Assembly (NCBI GenBank): GCA_019828545.1
Contig: JACVRA010000716.1
Coordinates: 1-34,534, forward strand
Reading direction: 5' to 3'
DNA length: 34,534 nucleotides
Source of the DNA: Paracamarosporium sp. OC-R06-R3
Taxonomy: Eukaryota > Ascomycota > Dothideomycetes > Pleosporales > Didymosphaeriaceae
Shown here: piece by piece, positions 19,775 to 30,350 of the stretch
How the letters are laid out: each line of letters opens with the position of its first letter
Position numbering within the stretch: position 1 is the first letter of the stretch
The notes under the pieces: generated by a model
The model's database searches: none
What the model was told of the DNA's origin: nothing
What the model saw: only the letters and a program-made list of their open reading frames with translations
Made by a program: the position numbers and the translations under genes

Positions 19775-20200
19775 CTACGAGATCGGAGCGTGAAAGCTGA
19801 AACTTCCGTTCGGATCGTACTTATTCTTGAGCTCGTGTAACTTATCTTGACGCCACTACTCAAAATCGTACCAATTTTCTACAGTCTCTTCCCTACATGC
19901 GTAATTGATATGTGTTTAGAATTCTTGTATACCACTATCTCGAAATCTCACCCAAACCTCTAGCTTGTTTATTGAGCTCATTCCCGTCCTCCTCATAGAT
20001 AATGAGTGATGCCAATAGGAGATGGTTATCGCGGAACGGATAGGGTATAGAGTCGTTCGGGATGACCGGCATCTCCTGCAGCGAATATCCCTCGATCAGG
20101 AACAGTTATTTATTCAAGGCAGGCCATCTACGACCATCATCAATCAACTCTTGCTAGCGACTCATCTACCGTGCAGACACATGCTTCAGCCTTACTTCCA
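19775..20200 (-). pseudogene. Remnant of an FAD-linked (berberine-bridge-like) oxidase gene
   Basis: On the minus strand one frame gives IPYPFRDNHLLLASLIIY and EEDGNELNKQARGLGEISR before a stop. After a frame change near 19900-19920 another frame gives INYACREETVENWYDFE, a TAG stop, then WRQDKLHELKNKYDPNG and a terminal stop at 19775-19777. The last block is the typical C-terminal end of FAD-linked oxidases (W..R..KL..LK..YDPNG.F), and INYA precedes it in the family. The stop between DFE and WRQ could come from a glutamine codon by one C-to-T change. The N-terminal FAD domain is not recognisable upstream. It is a second, dead oxidase about 6 kb from the intact one at 12037-13540. Confidence 0.75.
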
Positions 20201-20272
20201 GGTCTCCAGCTTATATACATTACCTCCAATTAGCCATTTGCGCAAAATGGCAAAGATCTGAGTGATACAGCA

Positions 20273-20524
20273 ACACGCGTGGTTGTGGAGAAGCTAGTAA
20301 AGCTACTATTCCTGCCGTCCGAACAGTTCAATAGCAAGGAAGAATTTCAAAGCTTTGGGATTGGTACTATGTTGAGTACTAAACTTCGAACTTGGCTGAG
20401 CTAGGTATTTTAGTTAGACATCGGCTTTTCTGAGCTAATGATGAAGGGTGTCACGGCAGAATGGATCGCTAGTCGAGTTATGGATGCTCTTGTAAGGCCA
20501 GAAACGTATAAAAACATCTTTTAA
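20273..20524 (+). pseudogene. Short decayed reading frame, family unknown
   Basis: A plus-strand frame of 84 codons is interrupted by two close TAG codons (after RTWLS). Either side looks protein-like: VEKLVKLLFLPSEQFNSKEE before, and IGFSELMMKGVTAEWIASRV then RPETYKNIF and a TAA after. No ATG opens it, and I recognise no family. It runs opposite to the FAD-oxidase remnant and begins about 70 bases from where that fades out, so the two may have been neighbours once. Confidence 0.3.
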
Positions 20525-21074
20525 CGACTTTTGCGGAAGATGGCTGTCACCTTTTCATTCTTTTCAATGTACTACTATAGGAAACTCTTCTTTGCGCCTC
20601 AGTTGCATTGTCCAGTAGATGAACTATTAGTGAATTCTTTTTTTTTGAACCGTCAAAACCATAATAGCAACCCAATAGTCCTCGTTAATAAAAACATTAA
20701 ATGAATTTTAATGAACAATATTCAATATAATTAGCTGAAGCTGATTTCATAGTTTTCTGTAGTAGGTGAATCACGACTCCTCAGTACCACTCCAACAACT
20801 CATCTACGACGCTATCGACCTATGACGGCAATATAGTAGTCCTAGTCAACGGAGATGTTAAATAACATTGACCGAATAATAATCGGTCGTGTATTATCTA
20901 ATCTGATTCCGTGGTTTCTCGTACTAGGAGAACAATCCCACACCCCAACGCATTAGTCAAAAATTGGGCACCGTGAAAATTCAATCTGCCAAATTATGAC
21001 CTTCTGTTACTATCTATGTCTCTACGAGCAACCTCTAGACTAGTGTCCATCTACGACTCTACACAATTCAACGA
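20525..21074. other. AT-rich intergenic region
   Basis: About 550 bases, with the most AT-rich part at 20630-20750 including a run of nine or more T. A 19-base imperfect palindrome with arms GACCGA and TCGGTC lies at 20870-20888. No gene is visible. It forms the 3' side of the oligopeptide transporter gene. Confidence 0.5.
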
Positions 21075-23753
21075 TTACCACTTCCATATCTTCGGGCCAA
21101 AAGTCTCTCCATCCGCAACAAGCTTTCGCACGGCAGTGCCGGCGCCATCAACAGTCCTACCGATGATCGTGGTGCCCCAGTAATCAGGCATCGTTCCCCC
21201 AGGAAGCTGGACACAGAAGAAAAGGACAATAGCGCAGAGCGCGAGGCCAACGTCGAGGGCGGCAGAGGTGATGTAGTTGTACTGCATCCACCAACCGAGA
21301 TACCTTGAACGGATGTACTTGTTGAACACGTAACCGAAGAGACACCAAGCGAGCTGTAGCGTAGTTAGTCATCTGATAAACATTGGTAGGAATGCATCTG
21401 TTATCACTTACAATGTTCATGGAAGAGTACGGGGGTACGTAGCCCATACTACCGAAGATGAGCGGCCAGCTCGCCTTGCGGATCCAAGAAATCTTGGGAA
21501 ACATGCGCGCAAGCCCGTACACGAGGAACGGAGCGGCAATGCCGACAAGCCAGAAGTACTGCAGGTCCTTGTAGACTGCGTCGCCGGAGAAGAGATGCTT
21601 GGGGCCGATGGCGCCCCAAATGACACTGGCGTTGTAGAAGGTCTTGACATAGGCGCAGGTGAAGAAGCCAGAAGCTTCTGATGTGCAGACGTTCTTGATG
21701 GCGCCTAAGGCCCACTGCACGGTGGCAAGCTGGCAGAGACAGGACCAGACTGTAGCGACCAATTGGGCGAAGAAGAGTGAGCGTTGCGGAACGTGCATGT
21801 AATGGCCTAGCTTTAGGTCCTGGCAGAAGTACAGGGCTTGTGTCATGACGATATAGCCGAAGGTTTTGAAGAGCATCATGGCGATGGGGTGACCCGGTTG
21901 GACGTAGCCGATGATGAACTCGGTGAAGACGTTGAGACCGAGTTGGATGTTGGTGAAGGCTTGGATGATTCCGATGGGAATGGTCCATGTGGCAGCGATA
22001 ACCAGCGATAGGATGACTGAGTACCAGGCCATATTGGTTGGGTAGCAGAGAGCCGACACGAAAGCAAAAACGATCATAACGGCCAATAGCGCTAGGTACC
22101 ACCAGGTAGGAACGAGCTTGTACTTGCGCATGATCTTCATGTGGATGTCGTCGAGCTCGCCTCGGGACGCTTTCCAGCGGCGCCAGATCTCGGGGCCGTG
22201 GAACAGGTATGTTTGGCTAATGAGGGCAGCGATAGAAGCGAAGTTCATGCCGTAGGAGAGCGCAAAGGATGTGGAGAGGAACAGAGGCGAGTAAGATTCA
22301 TACGCGACGGGGTCCACGACATGCTCGGGAGTGAGAATCCTTGAGGTGTTGTATACAGCACCGGTGTTGTCGAGAATGCTGTTTTGTAGAATCGGAAGGT
22401 AGTCGGAATACCACACACCCGAGTAGTGAAGAGCCGGGACTACGATCCAGACAAAGAAAACGATACCAAAAGCTGTATTGGCATGCGCTGTATGTATAGT
22501 CAGCATCTGCATCATGTGCACTTCGGAAACGCAAACTTACCGTGCCAAGGGCTAATTAAAGGACTGTTATAGAATCCATTGATTTGGGCCCAGTCGAGTG
22601 TGAAACCTGTGAATGGGAATCCAAGTGCGATACCCGTGCTTTGCCCAAAGAGCTGATTGACGATGATGTTGTCGGGCTTGATCCAGGTTACCCAGGCAAA
22701 GTAACTGAATGCGGGAATGATGTAATCCGGGAACCAGTGCCAGACGAACGTACATGCCATGACGATCATGAACAATCTATAACGAGAGATTGACCAGCCA
22801 TTGGTCTTGGACGGGTCACTCGGGCTATGGTCATGCAGAGCATACATGAAACCGACATTGACCAAAGCACCCGGCCAGATCATTGCTGCAGGTTCGACAA
22901 GGAACTTCCTCACGGAGCCTGCTAAACCGAAGCCGAGACATTGAGTGGATAAGGCGAAGAGAATATTGAAGCCCCAACCGAACTGGCTGGTATCGAACTT
23001 GTAGAACTTCCTGAGCGAGACCACGGTGTCAAGGAAGTAACCAGCACCACCTCCAAACGCGGCATTAGCCATCGCAACGATGATGACATGTTCCTTGGTG
23101 TTGAATGGTCCGGGGTTGAGATTGGCCGTCCTTCCAAAGATCTTAAACTCTTTATTAGGAAGGAATCTTGCAGCAGCGATACCGATTGGGTAAGCTAGCA
23201 GAAGCACGACGTAAGGCCCAATGAAGATAATGGGGTAACGTAGCAAGAAGAGTGCGTTGACTCCAGAACAAATGGTGGTCATAAGCAGACCGATGATCCA
23301 TGCTCGGAGGGTTCCTGCTGGTACATCCTGGTCATAGTTTCGAACAACAGCGCGGACCTGGAGGATTAGCAAAGAACAGAAGAATATGGAAGATTCACTT
23401 ACTTCTGGGTACGGAGAATTCTCAATCACTTCCCCAACCAGCTGCGCCTCGCCTTTGTGGTCGTGTGCCGCAGTTACGTCGTCTACCGTGTCGATGGTTT
23501 CGTCTGGCATGTTTGGGTCCCATTTGTGGTCCTGGCGAAAGACAGCGAGACGATGGTTTGCCTCTGTCTCGCTGATGTCGCGAACGACCTCATCGATGAC
23601 CGCATTCGCATCGCCATGGCCGGCCACTATCTTTGCAGTGCCGGATCCTTCTCCATTGCTCTCGAGCTGGGACAGCTCAGCGACGGTGACAGGCTCTTGA
23701 TCAGTATTTGTTCTCCTGAAGCCCAGCCTCTTACCGAAAGCTTTGTGGGCCAT
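21075..23753 (-). CDS. Oligopeptide transporter, OPT family
   Basis: Four exons on the minus strand: 23753-23403, 23357-22541, 22487-21412 and 21353-21075, giving 840 residues, normal for OPT proteins. The frame is open up to 23876, but that codon is GTG, so the ATG at 23753 is taken. The first intron is 45 bases and in frame; removing it restores the family signature SPYPEVRAVV. Other marks: LRAWIIG, NLNPGPFNTKEH, FNILFALSTQCLGFG, then PWHAHANTAFG rebuilt by the second intron, and NILAWCLFGYVFNKYI rebuilt by the third. About 14-16 hydrophobic helices follow an acidic cytosolic N-terminus. These are plasma-membrane proton-coupled importers of small peptides or related compounds such as glutathione; specificity cannot be read. 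Palindromes upstream may be regulatory. Confidence 0.95.
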
Positions 23754-23870
23754 CCTTGCGATGTTGTGCAGTGATGTTGCGCAAGAGAAAGGGGAAGAGT
23801 TGATCCACGCGCAGAAGATAAATAGTGACGGGGGCACAGAGGACCCTAGTTGAGGTGTCGGGCCAATGCC

Positions 23871-23886
23871 TATCACTCAAGTGATA
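23871..23886. promoter_or_regulatory. Palindrome upstream of the transporter (site 1)
   Basis: TATCACT, spacer CA, AGTGATA: a perfect seven-base inverted repeat 118 bases before the transporter ATG. Its core CACTCAAGTG recurs nearly unchanged at 24099-24108 and 24431-24440. Symmetry and recurrence suggest a site for a dimeric regulator. Confidence 0.4.
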
Positions 23887-24098
23887 CGGCCGGAGCATAC
23901 TGCGATAACGTCGCACTGACCATGAAGGCAATTTGGGGCTAACAGAGACGGCCCTCAATCGCTTACCGAGAAACCTTGGACCGAGGATCTCATTATCAGC
24001 GCCACAAGCATTGCTTCACTCAGTGTGGTAGCAAGAGGGTCTTAGTTTTGATGTTGCGGCTCGTCCTTCGCTGGAATGATTGGGCACTCGACTCCGGA

Positions 24099-24108
24099 CA
24101 CTCGAGTG
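24099..24108. promoter_or_regulatory. Palindrome CACTCGAGTG upstream of the transporter (site 2)
   Basis: A perfect ten-base palindrome about 345 bases before the transporter ATG. A half copy CACTCGA lies 14 bases to its left (24085-24091). It shares nine of ten bases with site 1. Confidence 0.35.
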
Positions 24109-24430
24109 ATTGACCCCATTGTAGATCGCTTTGTGTCTGTCACTGGCGAAGCGTGCGTCATCTTACAGATGATTGACAGTACTGCGCAGTGTATCGTATC
24201 GAAAGTCTCGATAGCTTCATCATAGATGTGGCGACCTTGTTCATCTTGGTGCGTTGCACTGGCTGGTTTAGCGATACTTGTGATTAATTAAGCAACATAT
24301 ACAGATGACCTTTAGCCAAGATAGGAAGGTGTCAATTTTGTATGAACATCGAACGTGCTCTGCCGCACCACTCCCCCGCTTTCCACTAGCTTTGCATGTC
24401 TAGTGTCCGCGGCTTGCTTTTCTTTGCGAT

Positions 24431-24440
24431 CACTCGAGTC
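24431..24440. promoter_or_regulatory. CACTCGAGTC, near match to the palindrome (site 3)
   Basis: Differs from site 2 only in the last base. It lies about 680 bases from the transporter ATG and may be a chance match. Confidence 0.25.
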
Positions 24441-25674
24441 GGCAGCCTTGCCCAGGCTCCTGGTGGTTGTTTAATGTTAGCTAAGCTTCGGGAAGTGGGA
24501 CCAATGAGGCTACGGCATGCTTGACGAGGCTTGGTCGAGCGCCGAGGTCGAACTGGCTCGCGCAGGCGCGCCAGGCCACACGGGTGGCCGCGTGATCTTT
24601 CAGGCAGGTAGATAGGAGATGAGCTACGTGTTATCTCACACGGCGGTTCTTCCTCTTTCCCTGCCGAGATGGGTTTGCGGCGTGGCTTTGACGCCGAGTA
24701 CCTTAAAAAGCTTGGTTCGCGACTTGGTTGGTTTGGCACCGGGATCTAGCCTGTGTCGGATAAGCATCCCTGCTTCTTCATGACGCACGTCTTATCTCCA
24801 GGGCAGCGCTCGTGGGACACAAACAATTGATACCGGGCGTTTGGTCCTCAGCTCGACCTCACGCACGCAGTGTTACCCAGAGTCCGGAAGGATGCGCATC
24901 CGAAAAGAACTCAGAAATAGGTGGCCTTACCTGAGGCGCTCAGTGGCGGGTTCTACGTGGCCATCACAACTTTGTGGCCGAATGCTGAGAATTCCAATTC
25001 ATATTGACGTATCAGTGAATTCGATAAAGAGGCACAGAGGTGTGCCGCAAATCTTTGCTTAACCGATGAATCCTTCCAGAAGAATCAAACAGCTGCCGAA
25101 TCGGTTTAGGGCGTCGATTGTTGGTGGATGCTCGCTACCGACTGCTTCGACGGATGCATGTGCCGCATTCCTCCCTGCACTCCGTGGTCTACCCTGTACG
25201 CGGATCAGCGAGCATGTGTAATTATGTGCACGTCGTAATCTAGCCAATAGCTACCACCGTACCTTTACCATCAATTTGATTGGTTTCAACGGAATGTGGG
25301 TACGCAGTGCTACCATGCCCACTGCGTCCAGCAAGCCTTGTACTCCTTTGTGAGACGGAGGTTCTTCACTACCTTTCTACAACGATAGAACTTTTCCTTT
25401 CAGAGACTTCAATCAGCGATGGTAGACGTCAATTTTTAGCTCACAAGTACCCTGCCCGTTAGATTTCTAGCGTTGCTCAGCATTCTCAGTCGCTTAACGA
25501 AAGGACGTCTCAAAGATAATCTTATCATTCCATCCCCTGCTCGTCGCCTGGGACGTGTCAGCATAAGACCGGAGGAACCTCTCCCAGAAGTTGGTATCCG
25601 TTTCGATTCACGATTTGTATCTATAGGATCAATTAGCATCGTAAAATCCTTCCTTATATACGCTATGTAGTTAG

Positions 25675-26373
25675 GCCCACAGTGAGACTCCGTGTCAGCT
25701 TACGCTCAGATAACGCACTCGGCAAGATCTGCCTTTACTACGACAACCTGCATACGGGTCGTACGTTTAGCTTCACCCTTACGATTATGACTGCACAGCT
25801 CGTGATACAGACCCTTCCTATATTCTTTCCATACAGAGGCTGAAAATGCACTTCGATTCCGGCCTAAAAAACCCTAACACGAAGAGATAATCGGAAGAGG
25901 AGGATCGAATCGAACGAGATCTGGTTGAGGCACAAACGACATTGTCCTCAACCATGGTCCAAGCCGTATCTAACACTAAACTCAGTAGGCCGTTGACCGC
26001 CGTAGACGATAATATCCAATCTTCCATCATCTCTAGCCCTTGTCCATCACATCTTTATCCATCGAAATCGTCTACCGAAGAGCACACGAAACTATGATTC
26101 CCTATAGCACAGATATCCGAAGCCGATACAGGGATTCCACAACCAATAGAGAGACGCGCAATTCCAACCTCCTCGACCTCTGTCAGAGCTTACAGACTTG
26201 ATGAACTCTAGACATAGCTTTCTCGAGAAACGGACAAAAGGTTTGCAGAACTACAAACCGAGCTCGCCAGGGTGAGGGTGGAGGCGAGTTTGATGATGCT
26301 GATAAGGTTAGAAGAGGAGGAGCAGAGAATTGTCAATGAGATTGTACAATTGGAATCACGGAGACCTACTTGA
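25675..26373 (+). pseudogene. Decayed reading frame of about 230 codons, probably mutated by RIP
   Basis: A single plus-strand frame stays protein-like from 25675 to the TGA at 26371-26373 although six stop codons interrupt it. Pieces in order include LTLR, RTRQDLPLLRQPAYGSYV, LHPYDYDCTARDTDPSYI, SEEEDRIERDLVEAQTT, FPIAQISEADTGIPQPIERR and the coiled-coil end TDKRFAELQTELARVRVEAS with RLEEEEQRIVNEIVQLESRR. Every stop is TAA, TAG or TGA where CAA, CAG or CGA would complete the sense, all explained by C-to-T change, and there is no frameshift. That is the expected mark of repeat-induced point mutation in a duplicated sequence. Perhaps the tail of a transposable-element protein or a duplicated gene; I do not recognise the family. 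Confidence 0.6.
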
Positions 26374-26427
26374 GGAAGTTGTATGTTCGTAAACTTGTAT
26401 TTATATGCACCGATAGTCCTACAGGAT

Positions 26428-28470
26428 TTAACTGTAAACCTCAACAGGGCGTTCCTCTACTGGCAGTTCCACGACTTCGTTATCCACTGCAGTCACTTCC
26501 AGCGCGCCTTCTTCAACTGGTAACTCATTGACCTCACCATGAACACCTGCTTCATGCGAGATATCTACTCTTTTAACTGCTGTATTTCCAAGCTCAGGCT
26601 TGTGAAATTGTGTATCTCCTGGTTTTCTGGTCGCTCTTTTACGACGCAGGACAATAAGCACGCCCCCAAGAACGAGAGTGGCGAATATGATCACACCTAT
26701 TCCTATTCCGGCTTTTGCTGCTATAGAAAGGGTTGAATTGGGCGGTCCATTGCTTGTTGGTGGACTGCCAGGAGTTGTGAAGGAGATGGGATTGACCGTA
26801 CGCTCGCCATCTGCACTAGCTTTCTCGAGAAGTATGCTGCATTCAGGGTACGGAGGCGGCTTTGCGTCGCGAAACTGAGTTCCATTTAGGTTACATGATC
26901 CGTTCCCATGACGTCGCCAGTACCTGTCAGCAGCAAAAGAGTATGTGATGGATTCATTACACATGCTAGAGCTGTCGTCAAGAATATCCTGTAGAATACA
27001 TAAATCGGAAGGGTACGCACCTATAGGCGCCGTAATGGCCCTTCGTTGTGTCAGACAGTATTCCAAAACAGTTTGCTGTCCGATCGTTGTCACATGCTTT
27101 GTCGAACAGCTCAGATGGATATTCCGTCATGTTTCCCACACACCTTAATGTGGCCTCCATACATGAGCAAAGCTCTTGGTAGGGCTGAGGTGGTAATTCA
27201 AGGCTAACATTTAATGCGTTGTGCGTTGCGCAAGCTGGGATCGTAGCTGTCGCGGCAGATTTGGTCAAGACGAGCGGCGTTGGTTTAGCGGCAGCAAATG
27301 CAGATGATAAAGCAAGAAATCCAGGCATAGTTCCGTTGAGCGTGACCGTTTGGCCATCCGATATCACCCTCGGATCAGGCTTCATATCAATATAGACACC
27401 TTGGCATTATCGCGTCAGCGATCCAATAACTTTCTGAATGAAATGAACTAACCATGGTGGTCGAAGTCGGCATCATCTGCAAGTAAATTTTCCACAACAA
27501 CCCCACTCAATTCGTTTGGAGTGTCATTTACCATGCTCGCGAACACGCGAGAGACGAAGTCATATTTTCGGGAGTCGCCAATGAACTGTCCGGTCTCATT
27601 ATTGATTGTGGTGTTCTCGTAAGCAAGGAAAGCTCTCACGATAAAGATCGGAATAGGGAGATTCAGAGCGTGAGGGATGAAAACATCAATGTCTTCCGTG
27701 TGGGTGTCGTAACGCTCTCCTTCAAGGGGACCTTTATCTGTCCTCCTTTCCCAGACTCCAAGGAAATCTGCATGAAGGTCGCCACAAGATAAACAGTCGA
27801 GAATTCCGCCAAACAAAGCGTTCTCATTGGGCCAATCAAGGACAGCGTATAGGCCAATTGGTATATCTCGATAGCCCTTATCGTGGTTGTGGATTTTCAA
27901 GTCGCGAATTGCTGCTTTGTATAGAGGCCCTGCACGGGACTCGCCAGATTTGTTGAACGTGGTCGTGGCCTGAAGTCCGCCAATGGTGAACCCCATAATG
28001 GCATCGTGGCCGCCATATGAGTCCATGATCGAGGATGAATGAAGAAATGTCTCCTCGTTCCACCCATCATATAAAGACAGGTCTACACCGATGTACACGT
28101 AGATACTAGCTTCCGCTAGCTTGTCGAGGCATTCGATATGTGACCGATTACTCATATTATCAACTGCTAGTACGTTTACACCCAGTGCTTTGAGGGTATG
28201 TACAACAGCTGTACACGCCTCCACGTTTAGGAGTGGATCGAGTATATCCACGAGCGTTGACTGCATCCTGAACCTAATACCACGAATCTGATCTCTTATC
28301 ATCATTGGCCTGTAACAGCGGTAGATGATATGACTCACATAAAAGACCGTTCTATTGGACATATGGACGAACCGTGAACCCTCAATCACTAGGGGTTCAA
28401 TGGAAGCACCACTCGTCTCCAGAAATAGCAAAAAGCACTGAAGTAATTTGAAATACTTCCAGATGTTCAT
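26428..28470 (-). CDS. GH72-like protein with CBM43 and transmembrane tail, catalytic residues lost
   Basis: Four exons on the minus strand: 28470-28339, 28287-27453, 27399-27021 and 26971-26428; 629 residues. The first intron (51 bases, in frame) restores FYIRGI, and the third rebuilds YGAYSSSMCN. Residues 1-22 are a signal peptide. The GH72 fold (Gas/Gel/Phr beta-1,3-glucanosyltransferases of the cell wall) is visible in LVIEGSRFVH, DPLLNVEAC, ECLDKLAEASIYV, YKAAIRD and CLSCGDLHADFLGV. Yet the acid-base motif GNEV is GGLQ (E to L149) and the nucleophile motif FFSEYG is FIVRAF (E to R262), so transferase activity is not expected. A CBM43/X8 domain (about 397-485) with its cysteines follows. 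A transmembrane helix (~535-557) and a 72-residue tail with ELPVEE repeated replace the usual GPI signal. Confidence 0.88.
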
Positions 28471-28572
28471 GTTGAGTGGATTAGAAAAAGGATCGGGGTG
28501 TGTAATGCCGCAGTACTAAATTTTTCCGACAGCTCGAAACTAAAATAGTGTTAAAAGAAAAGGCGATACCAT

Positions 28573-28902
28573 TTAGCGCGAGGAAAATGGCGATTCCAAG
28601 AGATCTCCGGGTAAATGACTTCGCCTGGTGGACATACAATTTACTATAACAAGGCAACAAGGCAGCGAACCGAGGAGCTGGATTAGCCGCTGGATGAAGT
28701 TGTATATAGAGGTGATCAACGAGGCTAGTTAGTCCCAAGCGCACCTCAAATGCATTTTACCTGACTCACTTTCGTCGACTTTTTTATTGCTCTGATTGAA
28801 GACAAGCTGCTGACCAATCGGACGTCGGTCAAGTATTTGTCCAAGGTACTCAATCTCCCTCCTGGCCGTGGTATGGTAATGGGATGCAATCGAACGTCTC
28901 AT
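28573..28902 (-). CDS. Possible small spliced gene, 94 residues, unknown function
   Basis: Two exons on the minus strand, 28902-28770 and 28724-28573, joined by a 45-base intron with strong signals (donor GTGAGT, branch CTAAC, acceptor TAG). The predicted 94-residue protein starts MRRSIASHYHTTARREIEYL, has LDRRPIGQQLVFN in the middle, and after the junction a hydrophobic stretch (IQRLIQLLGSLPCCLVIVNC) that could be a membrane segment. No family is recognised. It ends about 100 bases before the GH72-like gene begins on the same strand. The splice signals favour a real gene, but the ATG is one of several possibilities and no homology backs it. Confidence 0.35.
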
Positions 28903-29908
28903 GTTGGTTAAATTGGTCGTCACAAGTCTGAGTGTGGCATTTCGTCTGCCGGCTGTGTCTGTCTAACTATAACACTAACATTTGATATACCGGTGGATGT
29001 CTTGCTAGCTACTTCCGGGAGGGATCGCAAGTAGCGACCTTGTGGTCAATATGAATGATTCTAGTATCTTGCACAATGCGTTGCGTTCAGCAACCATTTC
29101 CTAAATCTTTCGCATGCTCTCACGAGCTACCTGGACGTCATCCGCCAACCCCCTGCACTGAACTCATTTCGTCGTCATCTGCCAATAGAGCGTCTAATTC
29201 CTACCACTATACGGGGTTGAAGGCGTTATCTAGACCTGCAATCAAGAGAATGATATAGCTCCTAGTTGTAGAGAAGAAAACATTCTTCAGCGGGGTAAGA
29301 TCCTTAACAGATGTGCCAGAAGACGAGCGCAAATCGTAGAGATATCAAGCATGGCTCGCGTGCCGGGACCATAGCGCGATCCCGCTAGAAGTCTAAGAAC
29401 GGGCTCGCACACACCGTCTCGCTCTTTCGTATTATCGGGCAGTTCTGTTTGGACCAGCTTCAATCCAATGTTCATGGTGAACTTAGTGCTATGCATCTGT
29501 ATGACCCTATAGAGGGCCAAGATGCATGATATGCAAGACAACTTCGATTTAACTTGGTAACAATGGCTTGAATAATCTTTACTAGCGCTTAGAAGAATCA
29601 CTGCATCATTCATTTGAGGCAGCGGTCTGGGTATACCAGCAGGGGAAGCAACCGTTACTGCGTTGGAACGGTGGCGCCCTACGCATTAGTATCTCAAGGA
29701 TCGTCAATATAGGTCAAATGAATAAATTATCAAGAAATTCTTTTAAGAGAAGGTGGTTAACTTGTCCGTAGCAGGAATACTACACCGCACTCAATCGAAT
29801 AGTCGTCAGTCATCACAGGTTCCGGACACGCGCACTCACGTGATATACGGTTTCGGCGCGACGTAGCCACGGACGATAAGCGATTAGAGCACCCCTCGAC
29901 GCCACTAA
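28903..29908. other. Intergenic region with one unsupported open frame
   Basis: About 1 kb. A minus-strand frame of 108 codons with an ATG at 29613 (to 29287) begins MNDAVILLSASKDYSS and ends in CARLLAHLLRILPR. It has no recognisable motif or splice partner, so I list it here rather than as a gene. Nothing else is seen. Confidence 0.4.
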
Positions 29909-30350
29909 TACCAGCCATCCACCGCCGCTATAATCCTAGAAAGCTGCAAAGTAGAGCAGGATTACCATTCGTCGCGGCACCGTCCCGCCTGGCCCTGTCC
30001 TCCACTCTTTCATAACATCTTCTATGAAGACCTTGTCGAAGCATCCCGCTTACAACGAAAGCTCGAAGACAGGTACTACGACACTCACGGTACTAATGTC
30101 GCCGACTCGCATGTCTTGCATACCCCCGACGAAGTCTGTCCCCAGCACAACTACGCATAGCTGCGTTTCATCGTTTACGTAGTGATGGATGACTCTACGC
30201 CAAGCATTCTAGATACTCACCGATAGGCCTGCTGTGATACCTGAGAATGCTGTGATAGTCAGCAAAAAGCTCAAGCGAGAAGAAGAAGACGACAACACCA
30301 CTGATATTCAGTCCAAGCCAGCTCCGAGAGCAGCTAAACCTATACCTTAA
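29909..30350 (+). pseudogene. Decayed reading frame, family unknown
   Basis: The plus strand carries a protein-like frame from 29909: YQPSTAAIILESCKVEQDY, then FHNIFYEDLVEASRLQRKLE, YYDTHGTNVADSHVLHTPDE and CPQHNYA before a TAG, then LRFIVYVVMDDSTPSILD. After a +1 change near 30215 another frame continues with ILTDRPAVIPENAVIVSKKL, KREEEDDNTTDIQSKPAPRA and AKPIP to TAA at 30348-30350. Further TAG and TGA codons fit CAG or CGA ancestors. I do not recognise the family. Composition suggests a former nuclear or mobile-element protein with a basic tail. Confidence 0.45.

Larger units (their letters stand above)
23754..25674. other. Long intergenic region upstream of the transporter
   Basis: About 1.9 kb with no convincing gene. 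The proximal part holds three CACTCRAGTG-like sites. A GC-richer part at about 24380-24760 has a 117-codon minus-strand frame starting at GTG with a low-complexity basic composition, which I do not accept as a gene. An open plus-strand frame at 25473-25670 may be the beginning of the relic that follows. Confidence 0.5.

Noticed and set aside
20870..20888. Inverted repeat GACCGA..TCGGTC as an operator
   Set aside because: Six-base arms in AT-rich DNA downstream of a gene are expected by chance; no nearby start codon would use it.
21449..22102. Minus-strand frame of 217 codons inside the transporter gene
   Set aside because: It is a shadow of the OPT coding sequence in another frame, with R/H/L-rich composition typical of such shadows.
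24386..24739. Minus-strand frame of 117 codons
   Set aside because: Starts with GTG, is low-complexity and basic (many R, P, S), lies in GC-richer DNA where stops are rare, and shows no motif or splice partner.
29287..29613. Minus-strand frame of 108 codons with an ATG
   Set aside because: No motif, no intron signals and surrounded by non-coding DNA; kept only as a note in the intergenic entry.
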